64,000 bases of DNA, taken from NCBI GenBank assembly GCA_029224185.1, contig CM055205.1:11079819-11143818 (forward strand), in the 5' to 3' direction. Positions 1 to 10,645 of this stretch are shown here, piece by piece; the first letter of the stretch is position 1, and every line of letters begins with the position of its first letter. Source of the stretch: Karalla daura (lineage: Eukaryota > Chordata > Actinopteri > Chaetodontiformes > Leiognathidae). The translations under genes and the position numbers were made by a program. The notes under the pieces are model-generated. The model ran no database searches. It was not told the DNA's origin and saw nothing but the letters and a program-made list of their open reading frames with translations.

Positions 1-330
1 AGAGGTTAACATGTCTTTAATAAATAATCCTCATTCCTCATCGTTCCCAGTGAACGTTGTATCACAACACAAGTGAAAGCAGCCTCCCTCAGCCTTGGAT
101 TAAGGAAAGAGGAACTAAATTGAAGTGTTATGACAATTATCAAGGCATTTCAGTGCAATTTGCCTGATCCTCATCTCCTGGATTTTCCTTGTAATAAAGA
201 TAAACACATGTAATGAATGGCAGTGTGTGGACAATACTACACAAAACATTTCTCAGTCAAATCTTTTTTGTGTATCAAGCACAAGCTGACTGCTCAACCA
301 CATATAGAATATTATCGATGGGGCCTGTGT
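1..330 (+). repeat. Ghost lectin unit: promoter remnant fused to 3' flank
   Basis: Bases about 50-95 match the lectin promoter segment (ATCACAACACA-GTGAAA-CAGCCTCCCTCAGCC) that stands just before the TATA box of every intact copy. Here the match stops where TATAAAAG should begin and runs straight into sequence matching the 3' flank after the lectin at 15668 (compare about 16585-16830). The TATA box, 5' leader and whole coding region are therefore missing. This is the expected product of a deletion or unequal crossing-over inside the array. It is seen by comparing repeats within the window; the mechanism is inferred. Confidence 0.6.
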
Positions 331-334
331 TGAC

Positions 335-992
335 CACCTGAGTTTCTGACAGGCCATTATCTCATCTATGTGATCCTGATGACCTGCTTTAGAGACAAAG
401 CCACTGTTGATCTCTGTGGCTTGAAGCTCCACTGCTGGGATGTTACATTTGTAGCCACTTGAGGGCAGCAGAAGAGAACATTAGGGAGAAGATGCTGGTT
501 TCTTCATCATGGTTTCCCTGATTGATACTGAATTGATTGTTTCCCTTTATTGTCTTCAATGCATACAGCAATGATAGAATTACAAATAATGTAATACACA
601 GTAATCATGCTGACAATTCTTATGTTGATATCACATATGCTTCTACACCATGTTGGTTTGAGCTATATCCAGTAAATAGTGTGTTAGTAGCTCACCATCC
701 ACTATGAGCACAAATAAACATTTCCCTCATTCATTCATGGTTGGTTGACTGGGGAAAGAATATTTGTACATTTTAATAGTTAGCAGATATTCACATAGCA
801 TTCAAAACAAAGCATACAAAAATGTTGACAAAACTGGTAGATCATGCAGACTACCTCAAATATACAGTAGCTCAACTTTAAAAAGTTCATCTCTGAAATT
901 AAAATGAGCAAGGTGATTAACCTGGGGCTACTCTGTTTTTCTATGTGGCCACTCCAGTGTTAGAAGATGAAGTTAGGAGATGTAGCTACAGC
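335..992 (+). repeat. Lectin-array 3' flank module, copy 1
   Basis: This block begins around GAGTTTCTGACAGGCCATTA and recurs at about 4877-5460, 14262-14790 and 16834-17460, with partial or diverged copies at 8866-9420 and 24015-24330. It is non-coding. It contains the string GAGGGCAGCAGAAG, which resembles a CTCF core (455-468). Here it follows the ghost unit and not an intact lectin gene. Copies are well conserved, so the module has been duplicated along with the lectin genes. Confidence 0.8.
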
Positions 993-1494
993 AGCCACAG
1001 AGCAACTAGATCTGTCACGAGGGGCAAGTGTAGCATTCCAAAACGTAAAACTCAGTTTGGTTATTCTTCTTCCTCTTGAACTTGCACACATTATTGAGTT
1101 ATGTGAGTGTGTATATGCATTAGTATGGTTAGTACCGGACTAGTGTGGACCAATGTATGTTGGTGTTTAAGTTTGAATGCTTGCAAGTGACTGTGTGCTG
1201 AAAATAAGGGAGAGTATGTGCTATTTGTGCTTAGTTTTGGTGTTCATTTTCTTGACCTGGTACTCTCGTCCGCTGTTTCTGTAAATCTGTCCTGTTTGTC
1301 TTTAAAATACTGTGGCCACTCACATCATCACGTTCTGCTGTATCATAACCATTTGAACATTGTTGTGTTTCTTATCTGTCCAGGGGCAACAGGTGGAAAT
1401 GAGCAAAATTGCTATAACCTGGCTCATTACATCTTTTCTCATTCTATGAGATTAATGTTCTTTTGTGCATTGTCCCTGTTTTAACAACAAACAA
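993..1494 (+). mobile_element. Probable retroposon insertion in flank module
   Basis: The flank module is interrupted here. In the copy near 17450 the sequence runs directly from GCTACAGCAGCC into ACAATAAGGAGCTG, but here about 500 bp intervene before AATAAGGAGCTGAACC resumes at about 1497. The insert ends with TTGTGCATTGTCCCTG followed by an A-rich tail, which suggests a retroposed element. I do not recognise the family and see no clear target-site duplication. Confidence 0.45.
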
Positions 1495-1790
1495 ATCAAT
1501 AAGGAGCTGAACCAACCAGTGTTACAAGGAACAAGGAACATTTCTTAGCTTCTGCTGTTTAGCTGCTATAGTTACCTATGCGAGCAAGTATGTTGACTCC
1601 CGTGTTGTTGTTGACTTCAGTCTTAATATTTCCAGTGGAAGAGTTGCTGTGTACTGCTGCTTCCTGGTCACTAGTCACCTTGTCATAAATGTTAGCTGCC
1701 ACAATTTTCACTTTGAACGCTTCTGTTCTTTCTAGATACCAGAGGTATCTGCCAGGAAATAGTCTGTACACACAGTATCTTGACTTTGTG
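1495..1790 (+). repeat. Lectin-array module with GTTGTTGTTGAC core
   Basis: This block (AATAAGGAGCTG..., then CTTAATATTTCCAGTGGAAG...CTATCTGCCAGGAAATAGT-like end) recurs at about 9358-9540 and 21780-21975 and partly at 5475-5530 and 17455-17520. It is non-coding; the small open frames across it are not conserved between copies. Confidence 0.65.
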
Positions 1791-1949
1791 TTTCAGGCAC
1801 AAGATGACTCATAAACCCCACATGCAATGATCTGATAGCTGTGGTCATTATTTGTCACCCAAATAGAGAGAATTCCAAAGTAAATAAATCATTTTTGTTT
1901 AATCTAAGAGCCACAAACATCAACCCGCTCACTTTGCACTCTTTAGTTT

Positions 1950-2120
1950 TGTGGGGGTCAGCTGAAGCTCATCTCCAGTGCACATAGGGTGAAGGCAGGG
2001 AACACACCCTGGACAGGTCTCCAGTCCATCCCAGGACACACACACAGTCATCACTCTGACACTCACAGCTACAGAACATTTGGAGTCTCCAATCGACCAG
2101 TTTCCTGATTTTTCTGTGGA
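1950..2120. repeat. Interspersed fish repeat, copy 1
   Basis: The phrase 'GTGAAGGCAGGGAACACACCCTGGACAGG TCTCCAGTCCATC...' followed by ACACTCACAGCTAC is shared with about 14790-15110. Related fragments appear at 25090-25150, 40890-41170, 45985-46240, 59625-59930 and 63600-63710. It resembles the widespread fish element whose degenerate text includes cattcactctcacactcacac and tcgaacccaggacc. It is non-autonomous and non-coding. The family name is not certain. Confidence 0.55.
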
Positions 2121-3330
2121 TGGGTCCCTGGTTGCATTACTATCTCAACCAGACTTTGAGTCAGCTGCAGAGGGTCCTCTGATAAAGTATAGCGGGAAGG
2201 GGATGGAAATGTGGGAAATGTGCATCGATAGATGTTGGACACACAACACAGTGTCGGTCCAAAGGTCCGTAAATCTTGTGGAAAAAAAGGAGTGCATTGA
2301 TCTTTAATTTTTTTAAGCGTATGTGCAGTTTCTGGGTCTCTTTTGCGATAAATGCTTGATTGTAACATCTGTCTGTGTCCAGTCTAGAAGAAGACTTTAC
2401 CCTATTCAGCCGAATAGAGAAAGCCCAGACTCTAATTCTTTTTAAGCTCCTTGGTGCTTGCTGGTTGTTAATTTTAATTAGTATGTTATTCTGTAATAAA
2501 TTATTGCAATTACAGAAAGCTCATTGTTGTCTTTTACCTCGCCTTAGAGATGTTTTTCCTCCACACATTTTTCACGAGGATGGGATCTGCTGCATGATCT
2601 GGTCTTCCGCTTACAAGCATGGAAGATTTGTCACCTTCGTATACATTTATGACTGAAAAATTTTCTGGCAGTTTGAATCAGATTCATAAAATTGCCCTCC
2701 AACTTTGAAGGGACGAGATTTGAGGTGTAGCTTTGGTATTGTTTTGCGTTCTACTCCAGATGGTGTCAAGGTGTTAAAAGAGACTCTACACCCCTTATAT
2801 CAGATGATCAAATGTGATCCAAACATACTCTTTTATGCTAATGAGTGGAAGCTTGAGGCAGAGTAGCTTGTGACCTCATCTGCTTTGTACATAAAGACAG
2901 CATCACACCTGATAACTACAAGCATGACCAGCTCCTACATTGCATATCTTATGTCAACAAGGGGCCACACAGAGAGAAACATGAGAAAGTGTGGTATGCT
3001 GAAATAGTTTGAAGAAGTGAGGATGAAACATGTATTGGACAGAGAAGGTAGCAGCTGTAAGTGTCTCTTACTCCATGTCAGGAAAAGGTTTTGTGTGAAT
3101 ATACCTCTCACATATCATAAGAAAAGCCATCAAGTTGGAATTGGCAAGGGTTTGGTCCCTGGTTGCATAACCATCTCAGCCTAAAAGACTTTGAGTCAGC
3201 TGCAGAGGATCATCTGATAAAGTATAGCGGGAAGGGGATGGAAATGTGGGAAATGTGTATCGATCAATGTTGGACAACACAGTGTCGGTCCAAAGGTCCA
3301 TAAAGCTTGTGGAAGAAAAACTAACATATT
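2120..3330 (+). repeat. Lectin 5' distal flank, internally duplicated
   Basis: A segment of about 160 bp running from the phrase CTGGTTGCAT to GTCGGTCCAAAGGTCC occurs at about 2125-2275 and again at 3155-3300, and a third time at about 12615-12765 upstream of the lectin at 13349. Between them, about 2369-2700 matches 11855-12160. No gene is seen. It is the duplicated distal upstream region of the lectin units. Confidence 0.6.
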
Positions 3331-3948
3331 GATCTTTTTGCATTGTTACATTGTTGAGTTTTTTTTTTTTTTGGGGGGGGGGTTATGAGTACATGGAAGA
3401 ACCTCAAGTGCACATGATGAATTACTTTGGACTCCTGAAGCAGAAAAAGCATTTGAAGATTTAAAGATGTTATAAGGCACTTCACAAAAGTGACATAGTA
3501 AACACCCGCTGCCCTCAGACCTTCGAAATGGCTGAGGAACGACTCCCAACAAAATCCAGTCAGTGAAAAAAAAAGGAGGCAACCTCAGCGTGAGAGACAA
3601 AAGAGGGGATCCTCACCCAGGACAGACAGGTAGGCAGAAGCAAGAGAGATATACATATCCAGAAATATGTGGAAATATGTGGCTAACAACTTATATTTGA
3701 GTCTATAGGTCAAATGAGTCCATAGTATAAATATTGCACGCAGCAAGAAAAGCCATGGTAAGGGAGGGAGTCCTGGATCCATGGGGTCAGCATCTATGGG
3801 GTCTGGGAGGGGGGAAAGCACAAAGACTCCAGGGACAGTGGAGCTGAGCTCAAACACTACACCAAGCACCGGAAGAACAAGTAAACTGTGTTGTGTGTTC
3901 AAACAGACAATGATCGATCAATTCACCAGAACAGGTTTTTTCAGTAAC

Positions 3949-4102
3949 CTGAGTCATGATATCACAACACAGGTGAAATCAGCCTCCCTCAGCCTATAAA
4001 AGAGCTCCGTCTGCCTGCTGCCATACACAACTCCTGCCAACTCCCAGCGGTGCACATCACAAGCTGTACTCCAGCGACTCTGAGGGCCACTCTGACAGCA
4101 CC
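3949..4102 (+). promoter_or_regulatory. Lectin A promoter and 5' leader
   Basis: AP-1-like TGAGTCA is at 3950-3956 and TATAAAAG at 3995-4002, about 100 bp before the ATG. The block is nearly the same in front of all five intact lectins, so it is under constraint or was recently homogenised. The leader includes GGTGCACATCACAAGCTGT and ends GACAGCACC before ATG, a good Kozak context. Confidence 0.75.
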
Positions 4103-4585
4103 ATGCTCTTCCTCCTCTTCCTCTTTGGCGTGGCTGTGGCCACTACCCCGCTTCCTGATGAAGTCCAACCAGTGCTGATGGAGCAAGGGGACTGTGCAGA
4201 GTTCTGGCACAGTTACAGCGGCCGCTGCTACAGATACGTGGCCACACCGTTGTCCTGGATTGATGCTGAGCTCAACTGTGTGTCTCTGGGAGGAAACCTG
4301 GTGTCCATCCACAGTCCTGAGGAGGACACCTTTGTCCAACAGCTCATTCAAAGCTTTGACACTTCCAAGAGATTCACCTGGATGGGACTCACTGACAATC
4401 ATAAAGCAGGAAGCTGGCTGTGGTCTGATGGCTCCAGAGCTGAGTTTTTCTCTTGGAATCAAGGACAGCCAGACAACGCAGGTGGAAATGAACGCTGTGT
4501 TCATTACCGTGATGACTTTAAATGGAATGACATCCTGTGTAGTAACACATATGCCTCTGTTTGCACAACACGCATTGGCTGCTAG
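4103..4585 (+). CDS. Secreted C-type lectin A (QPD type), intronless
   Basis: A 160-aa single-exon protein. Residues 1-13 form a hydrophobic signal peptide (MLFLLFLFGVAVA), so it is secreted. The rest is one C-type lectin domain: C31-C42, C59-C154 and C132-C146 are the expected disulfides, with WMGL at 93-96 and WND at 141-143. The ligand loop carries QPD (122-124), which in this fold usually goes with galactose; E130, N142 and D143 complete calcium site 2. A seventh cysteine, C160, is the last residue and has no obvious partner. The fold and layout resemble fish lectins such as ladderlectin, lactose-binding lectin l-2, nattectin and type II antifreeze proteins; a role in mucosal or innate defence is inferred from family. 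Nearly identical to the gene at 13349. The start is fixed by the signal peptide and shared leader. Confidence 0.9.
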   Translation: MLFLLFLFGVAVATTPLPDEVQPVLMEQGDCAEFWHSYSGRCYRYVATPLSWIDAELNCVSLGGNLVSIHSPEEDTFVQQLIQSFDTSKRFTWMGLTDNHKAGSWLWSDGSRAEFFSWNQGQPDNAGGNERCVHYRDDFKWNDILCSNTYASVCTTRIGC

Positions 4586-4860
4586 ATATTAACAATGTCT
4601 GAATCAGCCTGGTTACTCTTCACCTGATGCTGTTATTTCACATACCTTCATATTGTCAGATGCATTGCTCAAATGGATCTACTGAAGAGTATGTAGAGAT
4701 ATATTAAATGATTAAAAAAACTTGAATCATCGCAGATTTGCTTTGTTTGTTTTTTCTTTAAGGAGACACCTAACCATCTAGTGTTACAACAATTAAAAAA
4801 GTGCTTGAGGGTAATTTGCCCTAGACTCATCTCTTGGTTTTTCCTTAAAATAAAATAAAA
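4586..4860 (+). other. Lectin A 3' UTR and immediate flank
   Basis: Contains the conserved 3' UTR phrase CCTGGTTAC...TTCACCTGATGCTGTTATTTCACA found after most lectin copies. It is followed by an A-rich stretch with AATAAA-like strings near 4850-4868 that could serve as poly(A) signals. It matches the 3' flank of the lectin at 13349 with almost no differences as far as about 4850. Confidence 0.6.
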
Positions 4861-4876
4861 TAAATAAAATAGACAG

Positions 4877-5530
4877 TCACTGAGTTTCTGACAGGCCATT
4901 ATCTCATCTATGTGATCCTGATGACCTGCTTTAGAGACAAAGCCACTGTTGATCTCTGTGGCTTGAAGCTCCACTGCTGGGATGTTACATTCATAGCCAC
5001 ATGAGGGCAGCAGAAGAGAACATTAGGGAGAAGATGCTGGTTTCTTCATCATGGTTTCCCTGATCGATACTGAATTGATTATATCACTTTGTTTTCTACA
5101 ATGGATACAGAATTGAGAAATGTATAAATCATGTAATACACAGTAATTATGCTGACAAATCTTACGTCAATATGTCTACAGCATGTTGGTTTGAGCTATT
5201 TACATTGTGTCTCAGTTGACCAACATACACTGTGAGCACAAATAAACATTTCCCTCATTCACTCATGGTTGATTGACTGAGCTTTGTACATTTTAATGAT
5301 AAATGGGAATTCATTTAGCAATAAAAGCAAACTACACAAAAATGTTGAAACTACAAGATCATGTAGACTATTTCAAATATACAGCACCTCGTTGAACACG
5401 GCGAGTAACCTGGTTCTACTCTGTTTTTCTATGTGGCCACTCCAGTGTTAGGAGATGAAGTTAGGACCTGTAGCTCCAGCAGCCTGGGAACAATAAGGAG
5501 CTGCACCAACCATATTGGATAAACATAAGA
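4877..5530 (+). repeat. Lectin-array 3' flank module, copy 2
   Basis: Same module as 335-992, in the same orientation, following lectin A. It carries the CTCF-like string CCACATGAGGGCAG at 4997-5010. The end grades into the AATAAGGAGCTG module near 5505. Confidence 0.75.
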
Positions 5531-5849
5531 GTAGCAGAGAGATTGCCACTCTCATTGGGGGTAGTTTCATCCACATCTCTCAAAAAATAATTCTTGGAGT
5601 CTTTTGGGACTCTTTGGGGGTTTTCCAGTAAAGGCTCAGTAACTAAAGAAAGTGAAAGCATCATTATTTGCGTCTAGGAGCCTCTAATTAAGCATTCTAC
5701 TTTAAATCTGAATGACTCGGTTCAAAGAACAAAAGTTGCACTCACTTTGAATGCTTACATACTTTCTAGATACTAGAGGCAGACATGCCAGGAAAAAGTT
5801 TTACTTCCACATCAACGCATTTCACATTAAAAACTGTTTTGGTAGGTAA

Positions 5850-6230
5850 TGATGGGTCCTGCTTACCTGATGCTGTATTTTCACAATCCCTCATTTTCCT
5901 GATTGTATCAAATTAACTCAGGGAACTATTTTTGATCTCTCTGAGCACGACATGTTCTCTGCAACTTCACTCATTTCAGAAATGTGACACATGACATGAC
6001 CCTTCCTTGGCACGAGAAGATAATGTGACTGACAAAGCAGACTCCAATGTCTCACCTTCCCAGCAATCCATATGATACATTGGATATGTGTGTAAAATGC
6101 CTTAAATACGTTTTACACATTTAGATATTTTATAGTGGGTTATTTGCAGTCATTGAGGATATCTGTGTGAGTGAAACGAGTGTGATGATACTGATAATGA
6201 ATGGTTGCGGCGCAACTGAATGAACGTGAA
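5850..6230 (+). repeat. Ghost lectin 3' UTR and downstream flank
   Basis: About 5868-5935 matches the lectin 3' UTR (ACCTGATGCTGTATTTTCACA...CCTGATTGTATCAAAT), but no lectin coding sequence precedes it. About 6025-6230 matches 23590-23757 downstream of the lectin pseudogene. This is another unit whose coding part has been lost. The flank resumes after the insertion at 6231-6808. Confidence 0.6.
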
Positions 6231-6808
6231 TGTCAGGTTTCTGTATGATCTGTCTGTCCCATTTCTATGTTCATGCCTGTGGTTGCCTGTCTTGGCTTTT
6301 GAACTCCTCCTCCCTGGCTCTTCCTCTGGGCCAATGATAAGGTTGCCAGGCCGTTGCCAGCAACTCTCCATGCCTTGTGTCATTCCCTGCTCTTGCCCTG
6401 CGTTCTGATCATCTGTTTTCGGGTTGGTTTCTCCTTCAACCAGGTTTTGTTATCTTTGCACTTTGTACTCCAGTGTCAGTTTGGGTTCTTGGATGTTCCT
6501 GTGAAAACCTTGTTCTTTTGTTCATAGCCAGATTTTGTTTAGTCAGTTCGATTTTGCCTGCAGCGACCGTTGGTCCCAGGTTTTTGTTTTCTAGATAGTT
6601 TAGTGTTTTCTTTTTACCTGCGGCCACCGTTGGTCCCAGGTACTTAGTTTATAGCTCAGATAGCTTTTGTATTTCTTTGTCACCTGTGGAAGCATAGCTC
6701 CAGGTTCATTTGTGTTGTACTTTATTTTGGTTCATACTTTGAATAAAGCCCTGTTAACTCCAGCTCTATCTGAGTGTGCTCTTGGGTCTTCTGTGAGGAA
6801 ACCTGATG
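6231..6808 (+). mobile_element. Probable solo LTR, 578 bp, with 5-bp target duplication
   Basis: The insert is bounded by GTGAA at 6226-6230 and again at 6809-6813. Its ends are TGTCAGGTTTC and GAAACCTGATG, an imperfect terminal inverted repeat like those of LTRs, with the final CA read as TG. AATAAA at 6742-6747 lies about 60 bp from the 3' end, as in many LTRs. The homologous flank at about 23745-23770 runs through without the insert and so serves as an empty site. Internally, a CCTGCAGCGACCGTTGGTCC-like phrase occurs twice about 70 bp apart. No retroviral coding sequence is present. The family (Gypsy, ERV or other) is not identified. Confidence 0.65.
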
Positions 6809-7430
6809 GTGAAATTGAAATTCACGATGAAAAGAAACAGCAGCTTAAGCTTTATAATGAACCTACAAAGTCTATTGTCAAACCTGTAAATGGATGGAAG
6901 AAAGAATACAGGACAAGCAACGTGTATAAAGTTTCAATGAACTCAACATTTATCGTCCTCAAACATCAACGCCCAAGAGATTTTCAAAGCTTCTTTCTGA
7001 TGGCCTCTGATTTATAACTCGCCTTGTTCAGTGATTATTCATTAATTTAGTGTAATTCATTACAAATATTATCATAAATTTACAATTTATATTTCTGATA
7101 AAGAATAATTTTCCTTTGACGAAGAATAAAGTTTTTACCTTATTCAAATGAGTGCAGTTATCTTAATATCTGTTTAATGTTTAACCAAACACGTGCATGC
7201 ACGTGTCTCATTGTACTGTGATGTATTAACCACAATTTAAAAAAATAATATAATAGTTTAGACTGTCACATGAGCGCAATATTCAGGATATTGTTTTGTA
7301 CTGAATGTCTCATTGTGGCTCTGAGACGAGATGAGATGAGATGAGGTGATGAGATGTGCCAAGAAGTTTCTGCTTCCTCATATCTGTGTTGTGGTGTTCA
7401 CACTGAGGTGTCCTGGGGAAAGGTTAGCCA
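6809..7430 (+). other. Lectin-array flank, no gene seen
   Basis: The first part (to about 6860) continues the flank interrupted by the LTR. The rest is AT-rich with no recognised feature apart from a short GAGAT(GA)-like run near 7325-7350. Confidence 0.4.
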
Positions 7431-8860
7431 TGCGGGCAGTCACACTGAATCACATTTTGATCATGTGCAGATCAATAACTTGATATCACTAGTCTGATAC
7501 TGTGATACACATACTGCTGGGTGAATGTAAGTACAAGAACTGAGCTATTGTCACAGTCATGCATATTTATCTTTTGAAAATTTTAGCCTTTAGACTGGCA
7601 CCTTAGTGAATTCACATCGTTTGTACATTAGCCATACATGAAGCCAGCAGTGGCTCTTCTAAATGTTCCTAACATAGTTAAGAATTGTTTCACATGTCCC
7701 ATTCATGCCTGGGTCTATTAACAAGTAACAGGGATTACTTGGAGACAGGAATGCTGGTTTTTACACAAATTCAAAATAAGTTCATTGTTTTTCTGCATAT
7801 TTTTCTAAAATCTGAATGATAAAAATAAACCCTGTCTCATTTCATTCATATCAAGTCATCAGTGACTTTGCAATGCATCTGTTGTATTTATTTTTCTGTT
7901 GCATTTCCTCGTTTTATCTTCGGTGTTCTGGGAAATTCTTTTTCTGCAGATCCCAGTGGACTGTGTTGTTTTTTCGGGTTGTCTTTTTACTCTTGTTATA
8001 CTGAATGATATCGATGGTGCACAACAGTCAGGATACAAGTTATTGAAGCTTTTAAATAATATTTAAACAATGCAGCCTGCTCATTGTAAAAACCCATTGT
8101 AGTGGCAAGTGTGCCATACGTGTTCATTTACAGTTCTAAAATATTTCTCAACATTTGGAGAAGACGTGTGATCAAGATGTTAGTTGAGGCAGTCACACTG
8201 AATCACATTTTGATCATGCACAGCTCAATAAATCCTTTGATTTGATACTGCAATACACGCTTACAGCTGGGTGAATGCAGGGACAAGTACTGAGCTACTT
8301 TCATAGTCTACATATTAATCTTTTGAAACTGTTATGCTTTACACAGTGAATTCACATACTTGGTATTTGAGCCATATGTGAAGTGAAGTGAAGAGTCTGA
8401 ATGTGCCAAAAACAGTTATTTCACAGCCAGTGCTTGTTACATCAACAGAAAAGTTGATGTAAATCAAAGGAATACTTCACATCTCTGCTGTTTCTATGCT
8501 CTGAATGGCTGAAAAAATGAGTCACTAACTGTGCAGCTAAAGCCTTTGAAACCACTGCATGCCACATTCATGTGTGAATCTGTTAACAGGGATTACTTGG
8601 AGACAATAATGCTGGTCTTTTCACAAATTCAAAGTAATGAAAAAAGATTTCCTCCATATTCCCATACCCTCTGAAGGATAAAAATCAACCCCGTATCATT
8701 ACACATTCATATTCATAACTTTACAATGCCTCTATTGGCACTCATTTCCTTGTTTTTACTTCGGTGTTCTGGGCATTTCTTATCTAAATGTTCTTTAGGT
8801 CACAGAGGATTGTGTTGTTTTTCTGTCTTTTTACCATTGTTATAATAAATGATATCAATG
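7430..8860 (+). repeat. Tandem duplication of lectin upstream flank without lectin
   Basis: Two diverged copies of one segment: about 7437-8030 and 8188-8860. Both begin GGCAGTCACACTGAATCACATTTTG-like, and both include GGGATTACTTGGAGACA and the later CTTCGGTGTTCTGGG phrase. The end resembles the upstream region of lectins at 15668 (about 15380-15470) and 18770 (about 18490-18570). No promoter core or coding sequence follows, so these are lectin-less units. Confidence 0.6.
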
Positions 8861-8865
8861 GTTGA

Positions 8866-9540
8866 CATTGGTGGGATGTTACAATTGTATGTTACATTTG
8901 GGAAAAGATGCTGTTTTTTTCCCAATAGTTTCTCTGATTGATACTGAATTGATTATAACCCTTTCTTTTCTACAATACATAGAGAAATGTATAAATCATG
9001 TAATACACAGTAATCATGCTGACAATTCTTATGTTAATAATACATACGCTTCTACAGCATGATAGTTTGAGCTATTCCCATTGTGTCTCAGTTGACCAAC
9101 AAACACTGTGAGCACAAATAAACAATATTTCCCTCATTCACTTATGGATGATTACTGAGGGAAAAGGATTTGTACATTTAAATTGTTATCAGAAATTCAC
9201 TTAGCAAACTACACAAAAATGTTGAAACAACTACTAGATCATGCAGACTACCTCAAATATACAGCAGCTCAACTTTAAACAATTCATCTCTGAAATTAAA
9301 TTGAACAAGGTGATTAACCTGGGGCTACTCTGTTTTTCTATGTTACCACGCTACAGCAGCCTGGGAACAATAAGGAGCTGGACCAACCAGTGTTGCAAGG
9401 AACATTTCTCAGCTTCTGCTGTGTAGTTGCTATAGCTTCTTGTGTTAGAAAGGATGTTGACTATAGTGTTGTTGTTGTTGTTGATGTTGTTGTCTTCAGT
9501 ATTCATATTTCCAGTGGAAGGGTTGCTGTATAGTGCTACT
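8866..9540 (+). repeat. Lectin-array 3' flank module, diverged copy 3
   Basis: Diverged copy of the 335-992 module, recognisable from TGATACTGAATTGATTAT through GAGCACAAATAAAC to GGGGCTACTCTG, then joined to the GTTGTTGTTGTT module at about 9360-9540. The CTCF-like string is not preserved here. Confidence 0.6.
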
Positions 9541-9599
9541 AGACGTAGTTAATCAATGTAATGGAAATATAAATATAAAAATATTGAACACAAGCATAA

Positions 9600-9720
9600 C
9601 CTGGATTTTCAACCAACAGGTTCAAATCCTCCTACATCCTTGAGCAAAACACCTCACCCCAGTTGCTCCCCATTGTAAGCTGCTCTGCATAAAAGTGTGT
9701 CGAATGAGTAAATGTAAATG
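9600..9720 (+). mobile_element. Fish tRNA-derived SINE relic
   Basis: The phrase AGGTTCAAATCC...TTGAGCAAAACACCTCACCCCAGTTGCTCC...AAATGTAAATGTCAAAC resembles the body and tail of widespread fish SINEs. A second copy lies at about 22185-22345. It is truncated and degraded. Confidence 0.6.
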
Positions 9721-10179
9721 TCAAACAACAGATTACAACACCCAAAGGCCCATTTATGTTCTATGGATGTAGAGTCTATGCACAAACCTGGGAGATGCAG
9801 GGACTTGCATAGAGCATGAGTCCTCCCATTTGTACTCAGGCTCAAGGCTGCATGTGTACATATTTTATAGCTTGCAGAAGTCTGTTGTTTAACAAGGAAT
9901 GTTAAATAACCAGATTATTCATGTAGGTGGCAAGCTGGTTAATCAGTGTGAAGTGCAGGTGCCAGACAAACTGGAAACTGATATGTGCAACTCATGATGG
10001 CAAAGCATGTCCCTGGCTATTGTGGCAACATGTCTGCTGTCAATAGCCAGGGACAGGCAGATTCAGGTAGATATACATCTGAGACCCACATCCATGCCTG
10101 ACCAACCTTTGTCCTCAACCCTGTATCTTTTCTGCTTCCTGCTTCCTTCTATGCTCCCTTGTTTTTTTAATTGAAAATG

Positions 10180-10310
10180 ATTGATTCTTTCACCAGAATA
10201 GGTTTGTCCTCAGGTCTATAAAAGAGCTCTGTCTTTCTGCTGCCTCCTTCACAACTCCTGCCAACCCCCAGTGGTGCACATCACAAGCTGTGCTAAGCTG
10301 TACTGTAACT
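10180..10310 (+). promoter_or_regulatory. Orphan lectin promoter and 5' leader
   Basis: TATAAAAG at 10217-10224 is followed by the lectin leader (GAGCTCTGTCTTTCTGCTGCC...CACAACTCCTGCCAA...GGTGCACATCACAAGCTGTGCT), which breaks off at about 10298 without a coding region. The AP-1-like site is absent. It sits about 320 bp upstream of the TATA box of the lectin at 10646, so the two could act as tandem promoters, or this one may be dead. The match to the intact promoters is direct; function is unknown. Confidence 0.65.
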
Positions 10311-10490
10311 TATAATTATTATTATGAGTTTTTTATTTTTTTTTTGAGACCTGGAAGAACCTTGAGTGCAAACCTGGCCCAGTGGAGCTGAGCTCAAACA
10401 CCACACCAAGCACCGGAAGCACTCTGTAGTCCCAAGTAAACTGTTTAAAAATTATCGATCAATTCACCAGAACAGGTTTTTTCAGTAACC

Positions 10491-10645
10491 TGAGTCATGA
10501 TATCACAACACAGGTGAAATCAGCCTCCCTCAGTCTATAAAAGAGCTCTGTCTTTCTGCTGCCTCCTTCACAATTCCTGCCAACTCCCAGCGGTGCACAT
10601 CACAAGCTGTACTCCAGCGACTCTGAGGGCGACTCTGACAGCACC
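10491..10645 (+). promoter_or_regulatory. Lectin B promoter and 5' leader
   Basis: TGAGTCA at 10491-10497 and TATAAAAG at 10536-10543, with the shared leader to the ATG. The upstream 170 bp matches the region before the lectin at 13349 (about 12995-13190). Confidence 0.75.

Noticed and set aside
1370..1420. Possible lectin fragment (CAACAGGTGGAAATGAGC resembles the ligand-loop region)
   Set aside because: The match is under 20 bp and no neighbouring lectin sequence supports it; it belongs to the inserted element.
6220..7017. Several open frames of 60-116 codons
   Set aside because: They lie on the probable LTR and flank, have no transposase or polyprotein similarity and no conserved copy.
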